Below are positions 7,392-14,834 of a DNA stretch of 25,704 nucleotides, piece after piece. The notes below the pieces were generated by a model. It was not told the origin of the DNA. It searched no databases and saw only the letters and a program-made list of their open reading frames with translations. A program made the translations under genes and the position numbers. Source of the stretch: Actinomycetes bacterium (GTDB lineage Bacteria; Actinomycetota; Coriobacteriia; Coriobacteriales; Eggerthellaceae); contig JAEWYG010000141.1 of assembly GCA_023395755.1 (NCBI GenBank), positions 1-25,704 on the forward strand. Direction: 5' to 3'. Position 1 is the first letter of the stretch. Every line of letters begins with the position of its first letter.

Positions 7392-7428
7392 GCAAACCGT
7401 CTGAACTGTTTCGAGAAAGGCATCAGCT

Positions 7429-8550
7429 ATGTCCGCACCTTCTGCTGTCATTGACCGCATGCGATCTGTTATTGCCGAGCGTGCTTTGGTTACCCCCGAC
7501 GCGCCGGTGCTGCTTATGGTTTCAGGTGGATCGGACTCTACGGCACTTGCCTATCTTGCTTGCGAATTGCACGAAGCTGGCGACATTGGTGAGTTAGCCA
7601 TGTTGCACGTGAATCATCAGCTGCGTGGCGAGGATGCCGATGGCGATGCTCGCTTCGTTGCTCGCTTAGCCGAGGTGCTGGGCGTTCCTTTGTTCTCCTG
7701 CGAGATTGATATTGCTGGCGAAGCTCAACGTACGGGAGAGAATGTCGAGGCTGTTGCCCGCCGCGAGCGGTATTTGGCAGCAAATGAAGCACTCGAAAGT
7801 CTTTGCTTGCATGCCGCCGCCCCTCTTGCCGACGGACGCATTTTTACGGCGCATACCATTGATGACAGGGTTGAGAGTTTTTATATGCGCTCCATTGTGG
7901 GCACGGGGCCGGGCGGGTTTCGTTCGATGCGCTACCGCAACGGACCCGTTGTGCGTCCGCTGTTGGAGGTGAGTCGTGAGGATTTGCGTTTGTATTTAGC
8001 CGAGCGCAAACAGGCAAGCGAGCAGGTGGTAGAAGATGAAAACGGTAATCTCTGGCGCGAAGATGCTACGAATGCGCATACCGACCGCTTTCGCGCGTAT
8101 GTGCGTCATGAGATAGTGCCGCGTGCGAAGGAACGCAACCCACAGCTGCTTGAAGTGCTGGGGCGTACGATGAATCTTATTGCCGACGAGGACGATCTGT
8201 TAGAGAAATATGCTGAAGAGCTCGTTGTAGATCAAGTTGTCTGGATTGAACAGATTGAAGGACGGGCTCCCGATTATTCTGTTGGTTGCGTATTGGCTCC
8301 TGCGTTGGGCGGCGAGCCGCGCGCCCTGCGACGCCGCGTGGTTGTGCGCTCACTTGGTCTTATGTTGGGTGCCGAGGCACGTGTTGAAACCGCTTCGGTA
8401 GAGGCAGTGCTCGACGCATATGATGATACGGGTGTTCCCTTTGGTGGTTATGTGGCCAACATTCAAGGTGACCTCGCCGTTAGTGCCAATAAACAAGGGG
8501 TTCGCATTGAGCCTATGGTGGCTTTTCGTGCCCGCCGTAAGAGGGTTTAA
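7429..8550 (+). CDS. tilS: tRNA(Ile)-lysidine synthetase TilS
   Basis: Cytosolic ATP-dependent enzyme that converts C34 of the tRNA-Ile CAU anticodon to lysidine so that AUA is read as Ile. The P-loop pyrophosphatase motif SGGSDST spans residues 32-38. LHVNHQLRG and the R-R-E-R-Y segment (VEAVARRERYLAA) are typical, as are TAHTIDDRVES and the FRAYVRHEIVP region ending the catalytic core. At 373 residues it is shorter than E. coli TilS and the C-terminal domain looks reduced. ATG 7429 follows GAGAAAGG. It opens the tilS-maf-hpt-ftsH block, an order conserved (without maf) in many Firmicutes and Actinobacteria. It matters here because AUA decoding bears on the possible AUA start of the kinase gene at 20882-21916. 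Confidence 0.93.
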   Translation: MSAPSAVIDRMRSVIAERALVTPDAPVLLMVSGGSDSTALAYLACELHEAGDIGELAMLHVNHQLRGEDADGDARFVARLAEVLGVPLFSCEIDIAGEAQRTGENVEAVARRERYLAANEALESLCLHAAAPLADGRIFTAHTIDDRVESFYMRSIVGTGPGGFRSMRYRNGPVVRPLLEVSREDLRLYLAERKQASEQVVEDENGNLWREDATNAHTDRFRAYVRHEIVPRAKERNPQLLEVLGRTMNLIADEDDLLEKYAEELVVDQVVWIEQIEGRAPDYSVGCVLAPALGGEPRALRRRVVVRSLGLMLGAEARVETASVEAVLDAYDDTGVPFGGYVANIQGDLAVSANKQGVRIEPMVAFRARRKRV

Positions 8551-8657
8551 CGTAAGGCGACCTTTGGCACTGTTGCCGAGAGTGGTGAGATTTTGGCTGA
8601 GGTTTTAGTAAGTCGTTGCGCGGAAATCGTGGATAGAAGCGGATGGCAGCACACTGC

Positions 8658-8663
8658 GTTACA
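8658..8663 (+). promoter_or_regulatory. -10-like box immediately upstream of the likely maf start
   Basis: TACAAT, ten bases before ATG 8673. If used, transcription would begin only about 3 nt before that ATG, giving a nearly leaderless mRNA. Confidence 0.35.
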
Positions 8664-8672
8664 ATAGTGCGC

Positions 8673-9377
8673 ATGGAAAAAGAACAGAACACCCAAGCCG
8701 ACGCGGCGGCCGAGAAGCCGTGCGTCGAAGCTGCCGACACTGCTGCGTCGGCAGAGGTCGACCTTTCAACATTCGACATTGTTTTGGCCAGCGGGTCGCC
8801 GCGACGCAAGCAGTTGATGGAGGATGCGGGAATTGCATTCACGGTGCGTGTGTCGGAAGTAGACGAGGAGCTCGACGCCGATCTTCTGGCTGACCCTCCC
8901 GAGGCAGCTAAAAAATTGGCCGAACGTAAAGCTGGCGCGGTTGTGCAGGAAGTTCTTTCCGAGGACTACCGGGGTATGGCTATGGTATTGGGCGCTGACA
9001 CCATGGTGGTATGCGACGGTGAGATATTCGGCAAACCTAAGAACCTCTCGGATGCAAAGCATATGCTGCGCCGCCTTGAAGGCAGGACGCACGAGGTACT
9101 TACTGCAGTGTCGGTGTGGCTGGTGGCTGCACCTGAGCCCGAAAAGATATCGCTCGGTTTTCGCACCTTTGTTGAATCGACGGCCGTAACCTTCCATGCG
9201 CTCTCAGATGAGCAGATCGACGATTACCTGCGCCAAGGAGAGTCTTTCGACAAAGCGGGTGCTTATGCGATTCAGGGGGCAGGGGCAGCTCTGGTGGATC
9301 GCATTGACGGGGCTCTTGATACTGTTATTGGCATGCCAGTGCAGCGTCTGTTGGAAGAGTTTCCTGATCTGCGCTGA
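8673..9377 (+). CDS. maf: Maf-family nucleotide pyrophosphatase
   Basis: House-cleaning enzyme that hydrolyses non-canonical or excess nucleoside triphosphates to monophosphates, historically linked to septum inhibition. The Maf domain begins about 30 residues in with FDIVLASGSPRRKQLM, then the VDE motif, LGADTMVV, FGKP and SFDKAGAYAIQG; these are the conserved nucleotide-binding and metal-binding blocks, and the set fits the dTTP/UTP-type YhdE group. An acidic/Ala-rich N-terminal extension of about 30 residues precedes the domain, which is unusual. The start is uncertain: ATG 8643 and GTG 8667 are in frame, none has a good ribosome site, and a TACAAT box at 8658-8663 favours 8673. It sits between tilS and hpt, interrupting the common tilS-hpt pair. 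Confidence 0.9.
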   Translation: MEKEQNTQADAAAEKPCVEAADTAASAEVDLSTFDIVLASGSPRRKQLMEDAGIAFTVRVSEVDEELDADLLADPPEAAKKLAERKAGAVVQEVLSEDYRGMAMVLGADTMVVCDGEIFGKPKNLSDAKHMLRRLEGRTHEVLTAVSVWLVAAPEPEKISLGFRTFVESTAVTFHALSDEQIDDYLRQGESFDKAGAYAIQGAGAALVDRIDGALDTVIGMPVQRLLEEFPDLR

Positions 9378-9473
9378 GGATTTGTATACGCCCTGTTCCC
9401 ATGAGGGAATGTAAAAATCGTGGCCCTTGGCTCAGCGTTACCATCTTGTCGCCATTTCTCAGGGGGGCAATGG

Positions 9474-9479
9474 TACACT
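9474..9479 (+). promoter_or_regulatory. Possible -10 box of the hpt promoter
   Basis: TACACT within GGTACACTAG, similar in context to boxes before maf and the MATE gene. It would give a leader of about 95 nt containing a small CATCG/CGATG hairpin. No -35 is recognisable. Confidence 0.35.
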
Positions 9480-9581
9480 AGCCAAATCTCAAGGTAAGTG
9501 CAACGCCGCTGTTCATGCATCGTGTTTCGATGTGAGACGTGGGGGAACTGTTGTAAACGTAACGAAGAGGATGCGGAAACT

Positions 9582-10121
9582 GTGCATAACGATATTGCGG
9601 AAGTGCTGTTCACTGAGGATGAAATCGCTCAGCGCGTAGAAGAAATTGGTCGCGCTATTACGAGCGACTATGCTGAAAAGGACAGTATTGTCCTCATTTC
9701 CGTGCTGCGCGGTGCAGCCATTTTTATGGCTGACCTTGCTCGGCAAATTGAGTTGCCAGTAGAGATGGATTACATGGCTATCTCGTCGTACGGCAATGGC
9801 GCAAAAAGCTCGGGCGTTGTGCGTATTCTGAAAGATCTTAGTTCCGAAATTGAAGGTCGCCATGTTATCGTGGCCGAAGACATCCTCGATTCAGGTCTTA
9901 CCCTGAAGTATTTGATGAAGAACCTGTCATCGCGCCAGCCTGCTTCTATTGAGGTGGCAACGCTTTTGCGGAAGAAGACGCGTGCGCAGGCGAAGATCGA
10001 TTGTAAATATGTCGGTTTCGAGTGCCCCGACGAGTTTATTGTTGGTTATGGGTTGGATTATGCTGAGCGTTACCGCAATCTGCCCTACATTGGTATTTTG
10101 AAGCCGGAGATCTACCACTGA
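9582..10121 (+). CDS. hpt: Hypoxanthine phosphoribosyltransferase
   Basis: Purine salvage enzyme transferring phosphoribose from PRPP to hypoxanthine or guanine in the cytosol. The PRPP-binding signature VIVAEDILDSGLT lies at residues 95-107; LISVLRGAAIFMADLAR and MDYMAISSYG are the other typical blocks, and the C-terminus has the YRNLPYIG segment. The GTG start at 9582 gives 179 residues, the normal family length, with GAAGAGG about 11 bases upstream; an in-frame ATG at 9498 would add 28 Cys/Arg-rich residues with no family counterpart. Its TGA overlaps the ATG of a 39-codon ORF, and ftsH follows 145 bp later, matching the widespread tilS-hpt-ftsH cluster. Confidence 0.93.
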   Translation: MHNDIAEVLFTEDEIAQRVEEIGRAITSDYAEKDSIVLISVLRGAAIFMADLARQIELPVEMDYMAISSYGNGAKSSGVVRILKDLSSEIEGRHVIVAEDILDSGLTLKYLMKNLSSRQPASIEVATLLRKKTRAQAKIDCKYVGFECPDEFIVGYGLDYAERYRNLPYIGILKPEIYH

Positions 10122-10240
10122 TGACCAGCTTCCAGGCTAGGCCGTACCTCGCTGGTGCGGGCTTGGGTGATGGATGCGAGACACACGGCAGCAGAATTGC
10201 ACATTGCGAGCAAGACATCGCAAAGTACGAAGGAAGCTGA
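10121..10240 (+). CDS. Small 39-codon ORF coupled to hpt, hypothetical
   Basis: ATG 10121 overlaps the hpt stop as TGATG, and the frame stays open to TGA at 10238-10240, filling most of the hpt-ftsH gap. The product would begin MTSFQARPYLAGAGLG and has two Cys and two His. GGAG lies 12 bases upstream within hpt. It has no recognisable relatives and may be fortuitous; the stop-start overlap is the only positive sign. Confidence 0.3.
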   Translation: MTSFQARPYLAGAGLGDGCETHGSRIAHCEQDIAKYEGS

Positions 10241-10266
10241 CCGGACGAGAAGGAAAGTAAGACCAT

Positions 10267-12621
10267 ATGGCACAGCAAAATAAACCTCAGCAGAGCAAGC
10301 AGCCGCAATTTCAGCAGCCCAGTCCACGTACGACTATAATCTCGGTGCTGCTGTTCATGCTGGTAGCATTCTTCGTGGGCCAACAGTTTATGAACATGTC
10401 GAATACGACACAGACCGATAATCTTATTACGTCGGAATTCGTGCAGGCTGTTGAGCAAGACCGTGTAACAAAAGTAGTCTACGATGCCGGTGGACATACG
10501 GTTACGGGTACGTACTATCCGGCTATCACGGCAGGGTCGACGGCGGCCGACGCGTTCAACGAGGCGTTCCAGGCGCTCAATGCGCGTATGGCTACCATTA
10601 AGAATCCTGATACCGGCAAGGCGCTGGGTGGCGTGGGCACCTCCGACATCAAGGCTGCGACATTAGGTGAATCCCACAACTTCACCTCTACCTACGTAGG
10701 CCAAGATTCGCTTGGACAGCTTATGGCTGCCCACCCGAATATTCCCTACCAGATTCAACTACCCTCGGCACTCTGGGATATTCTTGGTACGTTGCTTCCC
10801 ATTATTGCCATCGGTGCGTTGCTGTTCTTCTTCTTCTCTCAGATGCAGAAGGCAAACAATTCGCAGATGAGCTTTGGTAAAGCCAAGACAAAGAAAACCA
10901 GTGAAGAGCGTCCTGATGTGAAGTTCTCCGATGTGGCGGGTGTGGACGAAGCTGTCGAAGAAATGACCGAGATTAAAGACTTTCTTGCCAATCCCGCAAA
11001 ATACCAGTCAATGGGTGCGAAGATTCCACGTGGTTGTCTGTTAGTGGGCCCTCCGGGCACGGGCAAAACGCTGCTTGCGCGTGCTGTTGCTGGCGAAGCA
11101 GGTGTACCATTCTTTAGCATCTCGGGTTCGGACTTCGTGGAGATGTTTGTTGGTGTGGGTGCTTCCCGCGTACGCGATTTGTTCCAACAGGCAAAAGACG
11201 CTTCTCCTGCCATTATCTTCATTGACGAGATTGACGCAGTAGGTCGCCAGCGTGGTACCGGCCTCGGTGGTGGGCATGACGAGCGCGAACAGACACTCAA
11301 CCAGTTGCTTGTTGAGATGGATGGCTTCGAATCTAACGATTCGGTAGTCCTTATTGCGGCGACCAACCGTGCTGACGTGCTGGATCCCGCCTTGCTGCGC
11401 CCCGGTCGTTTTGATCGACAGATTGTGGTTGACGCGCCCGATGTGAAGGGTCGCGAGAAAATTTTGCAGGTTCACTCGAAGGACAAACCTCTAGGTAGCG
11501 ATGTCGATCTGCCAAAGATTGCCAAGCTTACTCCGGGATTTACGGGTGCCGACTTGGCAAATCTCATGAACGAGAGTGCACTTCTTACGGCGCGTCGCAA
11601 CAAGAAAATTATTACGCAGCGTGAAGTGTCGGAATCGATGGAACGCGTTATTGCGGGCCCGGAGCGCAAAGGGCGTGTGCTTGATGAGAAGACCAAGCAC
11701 ACTATTGCCTATCACGAAAGCGGGCATGCCCTCGTCGGTCACCTGCTATCACATGCCGATCCAGTGCATAAGATTTCGATTATTTCGCGCGGGCGTGCGT
11801 TGGGTTACACCCTATCCATCCCTAAAGAGGATAAGGTGCTGAATTCATTGGGTGAGATGCGTGACGATTTGGCTGTGTTTATGGGCGGCCGTGTGGCTGA
11901 GGAGATCTATTGCGACGACATCACTACTGGTGCCAGCAACGATCTTGAACGCGCCACGAAGATGGCTCGCGCTATCGTTACTCAATACGGCATGAGTGCT
12001 GAGCTGGGTACTCAGGTGTTTGGTCAGCCGAACCACGAAGTGTTCTTGGGTCGTGACTACGGCAACACGCAGGATTATTCTGAGGAAACCGCGCGTCGTA
12101 TCGACGGCGAAGTGGCGCGCATTATGAAGGATGCGCACGATCGTGCTCACGAGATTTTGGTGACACATCGCGAACAGATGGATCTTATGGCTAGCGTTTT
12201 GCTGGAGCGAGAGACCGTTGAGGGTGAAGCGTGTCAGGCGCTGCTGGATAACGAGTGGGATGAGTACTTGAAACGCGAAGACGAGATCAACGCTCGCAAG
12301 GAGCAAGAAGAGGCTGATGCTCGTGCTCGCGATGAAAAACTTGCCGATGTGAACTGGCGCGATGAATCGGTGGAGCCGGGCGATCAAGACCCTAATCCGC
12401 CGTACCGCGATAGTGCCCAAGGAGCCGCCGCTACTCAGCAAGCGGATGCTTCGGTGCCGCCTGTGACAGCAGATCGGCAGTCGAAAGGTTTTTTGAACGA
12501 ACTCGAGGAAGGCTTTCGCGAGATGATGGGCGATCCGAAGCCGGGCGATGACAATCGTAAGCAAGATTCTAAACCGGAGAACCGCCGTGATAGCAAGAAA
12601 GGCGACGGAGAGAATCGATGA
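10267..12621 (+). CDS. ftsH: ATP-dependent zinc metalloprotease FtsH
   Basis: Membrane-bound AAA+ protease that extracts and degrades membrane and short-lived cytosolic proteins as a hexamer. Domains in order: cytosolic Gln-rich N-terminus; membrane segment 1 (about 21-40); outer domain of about 130 residues; membrane segment 2 near LLPIIAIGALLFFFF; AAA module with Walker A GPPGTGKT (261-268), Walker B IIFIDEIDA and second region of homology ATNRADVLDPALLRPGRFDR; then the M41 protease with zinc site HESGH (483-487) and the later ligand in TTGASNDLERAT. Most FtsH have HEAGH, so Ala-to-Ser here is a mild variant. At 784 residues it is longer than the ~610-650 of E. coli or B. subtilis FtsH, owing to the outer domain and a charged, low-complexity tail of about 140 residues. 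Its end overlaps folP-folK by ATGA. Confidence 0.95.
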   Translation: MAQQNKPQQSKQPQFQQPSPRTTIISVLLFMLVAFFVGQQFMNMSNTTQTDNLITSEFVQAVEQDRVTKVVYDAGGHTVTGTYYPAITAGSTAADAFNEAFQALNARMATIKNPDTGKALGGVGTSDIKAATLGESHNFTSTYVGQDSLGQLMAAHPNIPYQIQLPSALWDILGTLLPIIAIGALLFFFFSQMQKANNSQMSFGKAKTKKTSEERPDVKFSDVAGVDEAVEEMTEIKDFLANPAKYQSMGAKIPRGCLLVGPPGTGKTLLARAVAGEAGVPFFSISGSDFVEMFVGVGASRVRDLFQQAKDASPAIIFIDEIDAVGRQRGTGLGGGHDEREQTLNQLLVEMDGFESNDSVVLIAATNRADVLDPALLRPGRFDRQIVVDAPDVKGREKILQVHSKDKPLGSDVDLPKIAKLTPGFTGADLANLMNESALLTARRNKKIITQREVSESMERVIAGPERKGRVLDEKTKHTIAYHESGHALVGHLLSHADPVHKISIISRGRALGYTLSIPKEDKVLNSLGEMRDDLAVFMGGRVAEEIYCDDITTGASNDLERATKMARAIVTQYGMSAELGTQVFGQPNHEVFLGRDYGNTQDYSEETARRIDGEVARIMKDAHDRAHEILVTHREQMDLMASVLLERETVEGEACQALLDNEWDEYLKREDEINARKEQEEADARARDEKLADVNWRDESVEPGDQDPNPPYRDSAQGAAATQQADASVPPVTADRQSKGFLNELEEGFREMMGDPKPGDDNRKQDSKPENRRDSKKGDGENR

Positions 12622-13925
12622 TCTGGCGTTGTTCAACGTATGAGTTTGACACCAAGATGCCCCTTATTATGGGCATCTTGAATGTAACCCCCGACTCGTT
12701 TTCCGATGGAGGCGAGTACGTGGGCCTTGAATCTGCCGTCGCTCATGCTGAGCGCATGGTGGAAGAGGGAGCCGCTATTATCGATGTAGGGGGCGAGTCT
12801 ACGCGCCCTGGAGCAGCTGCCGTTACTGTTGAGGAAGAGCTAGCTCGTACGATTCCGGTAGTGGAGGCACTAGCTAAGCGCGGCTGGTGTGTAAGTATCG
12901 ATACGCGTCACGCTGAGGTTGCGCGCGCTGCTGTTGAGGCGGGCGCAACCATTATTAACGATGTGTCGGGTTTTCGTGATCCTGCTATGGTTGAGGTGGC
13001 ACGCTCCTGCGATGCGGGCTTAGTGGTTATGCATATGCAGGGTGATCCTGCCACGATGCAGAGAAATCCCGACTACGTCGATGTCGTCGTTGAGGTGCGC
13101 GATTATCTTCGTGACCGTGCGGAAGCATTAGAGGCGGCGGGTATTTCGCATGAACGTATCTGCATCGATCCTGGTCCTGGCTTTGGTAAGACGGCCAAGC
13201 AGACTATTGAGCTTGTGCGCAACTTTCAGGAGTTCGTTCGTTTGGGATACCCGGTAATGGCTGCGTTGTCTCGTAAAAGTTACCTTGGGTATGCCTATAA
13301 GATTGAAGACCCATGCGACCGTGACGAGGTATCTGCTTCAGAGGCACTTATGGCTTGTGAGTTGGGCGCGAGTGTCGTACGTACACATAATGTGGCAGAA
13401 ACGGCCAAGGCACTTAAAGATTTGCGACCTTACGTGGTGCTGGGTTTGGGGTGTAACGTACCCTTGGTGGCTCACCCCGGTGAGGAGCGCGAGGGAAAAA
13501 TCGCTCTTCTTAATCAGGCAATCACGGAACTATGTTCGCTACCCGATTCGCAAATTATCGATATTTCTAGCTTTTACGAGAGCGAACCAGCCTATTACGT
13601 AGACCAAGATGTATTCGTGAACGCGGTTGTGCTCATGCGTACGGGGCTTTCACCCAAGGAATTATTGAAATATCTGCAGGCCATTGAGAATAGTCTGGGC
13701 CGCGTGCGCGAGATTGAGAATGGTCCGCGTACCTGTGACGTGGATATTGTCGATTACCAGTTGTACGTGACTGATAATGATCTGCTTACGTTGCCGCATC
13801 CGCGCGCTCTTGAGCGAGATTTTGTAGTGACGCCTCTGCTTGAGTTGCTTCCTGGTCATGTACTCGCCGACGGAACGCCCGTGACGGATGAGGCTGTGAC
13901 GGTAGGAAAAGCACTAAAACTGTGA
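12618..13925 (+). CDS. folP-folK: Fused dihydropteroate synthase-HPPK (FolP-FolK)
   Basis: Bifunctional folate enzyme of 435 residues. Residues about 14-270 are dihydropteroate synthase: MGILNVTPDSFSDGG, IDVGGESTRPGA, SIDTRHAEVARAA, INDVSGF, VMHMQG, DPGPGFGKT, ALSRKSYLG and RTHNVAET, covering the pterin, pABA and phosphate sites. Residues about 272-432 are 6-hydroxymethyl-dihydropterin pyrophosphokinase: LGLGCNVP, SSFYESEPAYYVDQDVFVNA, LGRVRE and GPRTCDVDIVDYQ. Activation and condensation of the pterin are thus joined in one chain, with the order FolP then FolK, the reverse of the FolK-FolP fusions of fungi and plants. folE and folB, often next to ftsH in Actinobacteria, are missing here. ATG 12618 overlaps the ftsH stop, and the TGA overlaps birA's GTG, so all three are probably co-translated. 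Confidence 0.93.
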   Translation: MIWRCSTYEFDTKMPLIMGILNVTPDSFSDGGEYVGLESAVAHAERMVEEGAAIIDVGGESTRPGAAAVTVEEELARTIPVVEALAKRGWCVSIDTRHAEVARAAVEAGATIINDVSGFRDPAMVEVARSCDAGLVVMHMQGDPATMQRNPDYVDVVVEVRDYLRDRAEALEAAGISHERICIDPGPGFGKTAKQTIELVRNFQEFVRLGYPVMAALSRKSYLGYAYKIEDPCDRDEVSASEALMACELGASVVRTHNVAETAKALKDLRPYVVLGLGCNVPLVAHPGEEREGKIALLNQAITELCSLPDSQIIDISSFYESEPAYYVDQDVFVNAVVLMRTGLSPKELLKYLQAIENSLGRVREIENGPRTCDVDIVDYQLYVTDNDLLTLPHPRALERDFVVTPLLELLPGHVLADGTPVTDEAVTVGKALKL

Positions 13926-14701
13926 GTGGGCCGCTTTTGTTTCGCGTTCGCTGCCTTGAGGAGACCACGTCAACGAACGACGAAATTAAACGGGCGCTTG
14001 AAGCGGGGGAGCCCGAGGGACTGGTTGTGCGTGCACAACGCCAGACGGGTGGGTACGGCCGTCAGGGTCGGAGGTGGATAAGCCCCGAAGGCGGCATGTA
14101 TATGTCGCTCTTGTTGCGCCCTCAGGTAGAAATAAGTACGCTCCCCACGCTGAGCTTGATCGTGTCTCTTGCTGTGCGTCGATCAGTCCTTGCTCTTTCC
14201 CCTAGGCAACCCAATGATATTTTGGTGAAATGGCCCAATGATCTTGTAGTTCCATCTGATGACAAGCTCGCAGAATCGATTCGTGAAACGTATCGCAAAC
14301 TTTGTGGGATTTCACTTGAAATGCATGCGCGCGGAGTGTGTGTCGGTGTCGGCGTGAACGTACTTCAAGATAAAAATACGGTATCGGTTGGAGGTAAAAA
14401 CCTCCCTGTTTATCTGTCTGAGCTAGGATGCTCACGTTCTCTCGATGATGTAGCTCGGGTGGTTATGCGCGAGTTCGCTCCGCTGTATATCAAATGGAAA
14501 GATGAAGGTATTGCTCCCTTTCTTGACGAGTATCGCTCTTGTATGGCATTGATGGGCAGGCGGGTATGTATGCTTGATCAGGCGAGCTCTGTGCTTGCCG
14601 AAGGGGAAGTGGAGGGCGTAGACGAAACGGGTCGACTTATGATCCGCGATGCTTCGGGCTCAGTTTGTTTCCTTTCTTCTGGAGAAGCTCACCTTCGCTA
14701 A
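13922..14701 (+). CDS. birA: Biotin-protein ligase BirA, without the DNA-binding domain
   Basis: Activates biotin with ATP and attaches it to biotin carboxyl carrier proteins. The 259-residue protein starts directly in the catalytic domain: ETTSTN, then GYGRQGRRWISPEGGMYMS (counterpart of the GRGRRGR biotinyl-AMP loop) and KWPNDL, followed by GVGVNV. A small SH3-like C-terminal domain follows. There is no N-terminal winged helix, so unlike E. coli BirA it should not repress transcription. The start is GTG 13922, overlapping the folP-folK stop as GTGA. bioY lies two genes downstream, which fits biotin salvage; no biotin synthesis genes are in the window. Confidence 0.92.
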   Translation: MSGPLLFRVRCLEETTSTNDEIKRALEAGEPEGLVVRAQRQTGGYGRQGRRWISPEGGMYMSLLLRPQVEISTLPTLSLIVSLAVRRSVLALSPRQPNDILVKWPNDLVVPSDDKLAESIRETYRKLCGISLEMHARGVCVGVGVNVLQDKNTVSVGGKNLPVYLSELGCSRSLDDVARVVMREFAPLYIKWKDEGIAPFLDEYRSCMALMGRRVCMLDQASSVLAEGEVEGVDETGRLMIRDASGSVCFLSSGEAHLR

Positions 14702-14789
14702 GCTCAACTTTCTGGCATCTACCGATTGTTTACAACGGAATGCCGATACCGCAGCATATATTTTTCTTTCCTTACCGCACAATACCAGG

Positions 14790-14795
14790 TACAAT
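14790..14795 (+). promoter_or_regulatory. -10 box upstream of the MATE gene
   Basis: TACAAT in GGTACAATAG, 39 bp before ATG 14835; the context closely resembles the box before maf. It supports the downstream start over the longer open frame. Confidence 0.4.
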
Positions 14796-14834
14796 AGCGT
14801 GTTTGATAAAAAGGCAAGAAAGGCAAGCGAAGAT

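Larger units (their letters stand above)
7043..7428. other. 386-bp divergent intergenic region with dyad, hairpin and mini-ORF
   Basis: It contains a minus-strand -10 box (7124-7129), a dyad (7133-7170), a hairpin with a ribosome-site-like loop (7187-7210), an 8-codon frame (7215-7238, MTFWNRR), further short inverted repeats (GGTAA/TTACC, CATAC/GTATG) and the tilS -10 box (7386-7391). I could not match 7171-7385 to a known RNA family. Confidence 0.5.

Noticed and set aside
9498..9581. N-terminal extension of hpt to an upstream ATG
   Set aside because: The added residues are Cys/Arg-rich and outside the family alignment; GTG 9582 gives the standard length and has a ribosome site.
11845..12636. 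263-codon minus-strand frame opposite the 3' half of ftsH
   Set aside because: No ribosome site or motif, and it lies entirely antisense to conserved FtsH sequence.
14649..14834. N-terminal extension of the MATE gene overlapping birA
   Set aside because: It overlaps the birA end out of frame, crosses a likely promoter (14790-14795) and lacks family similarity.
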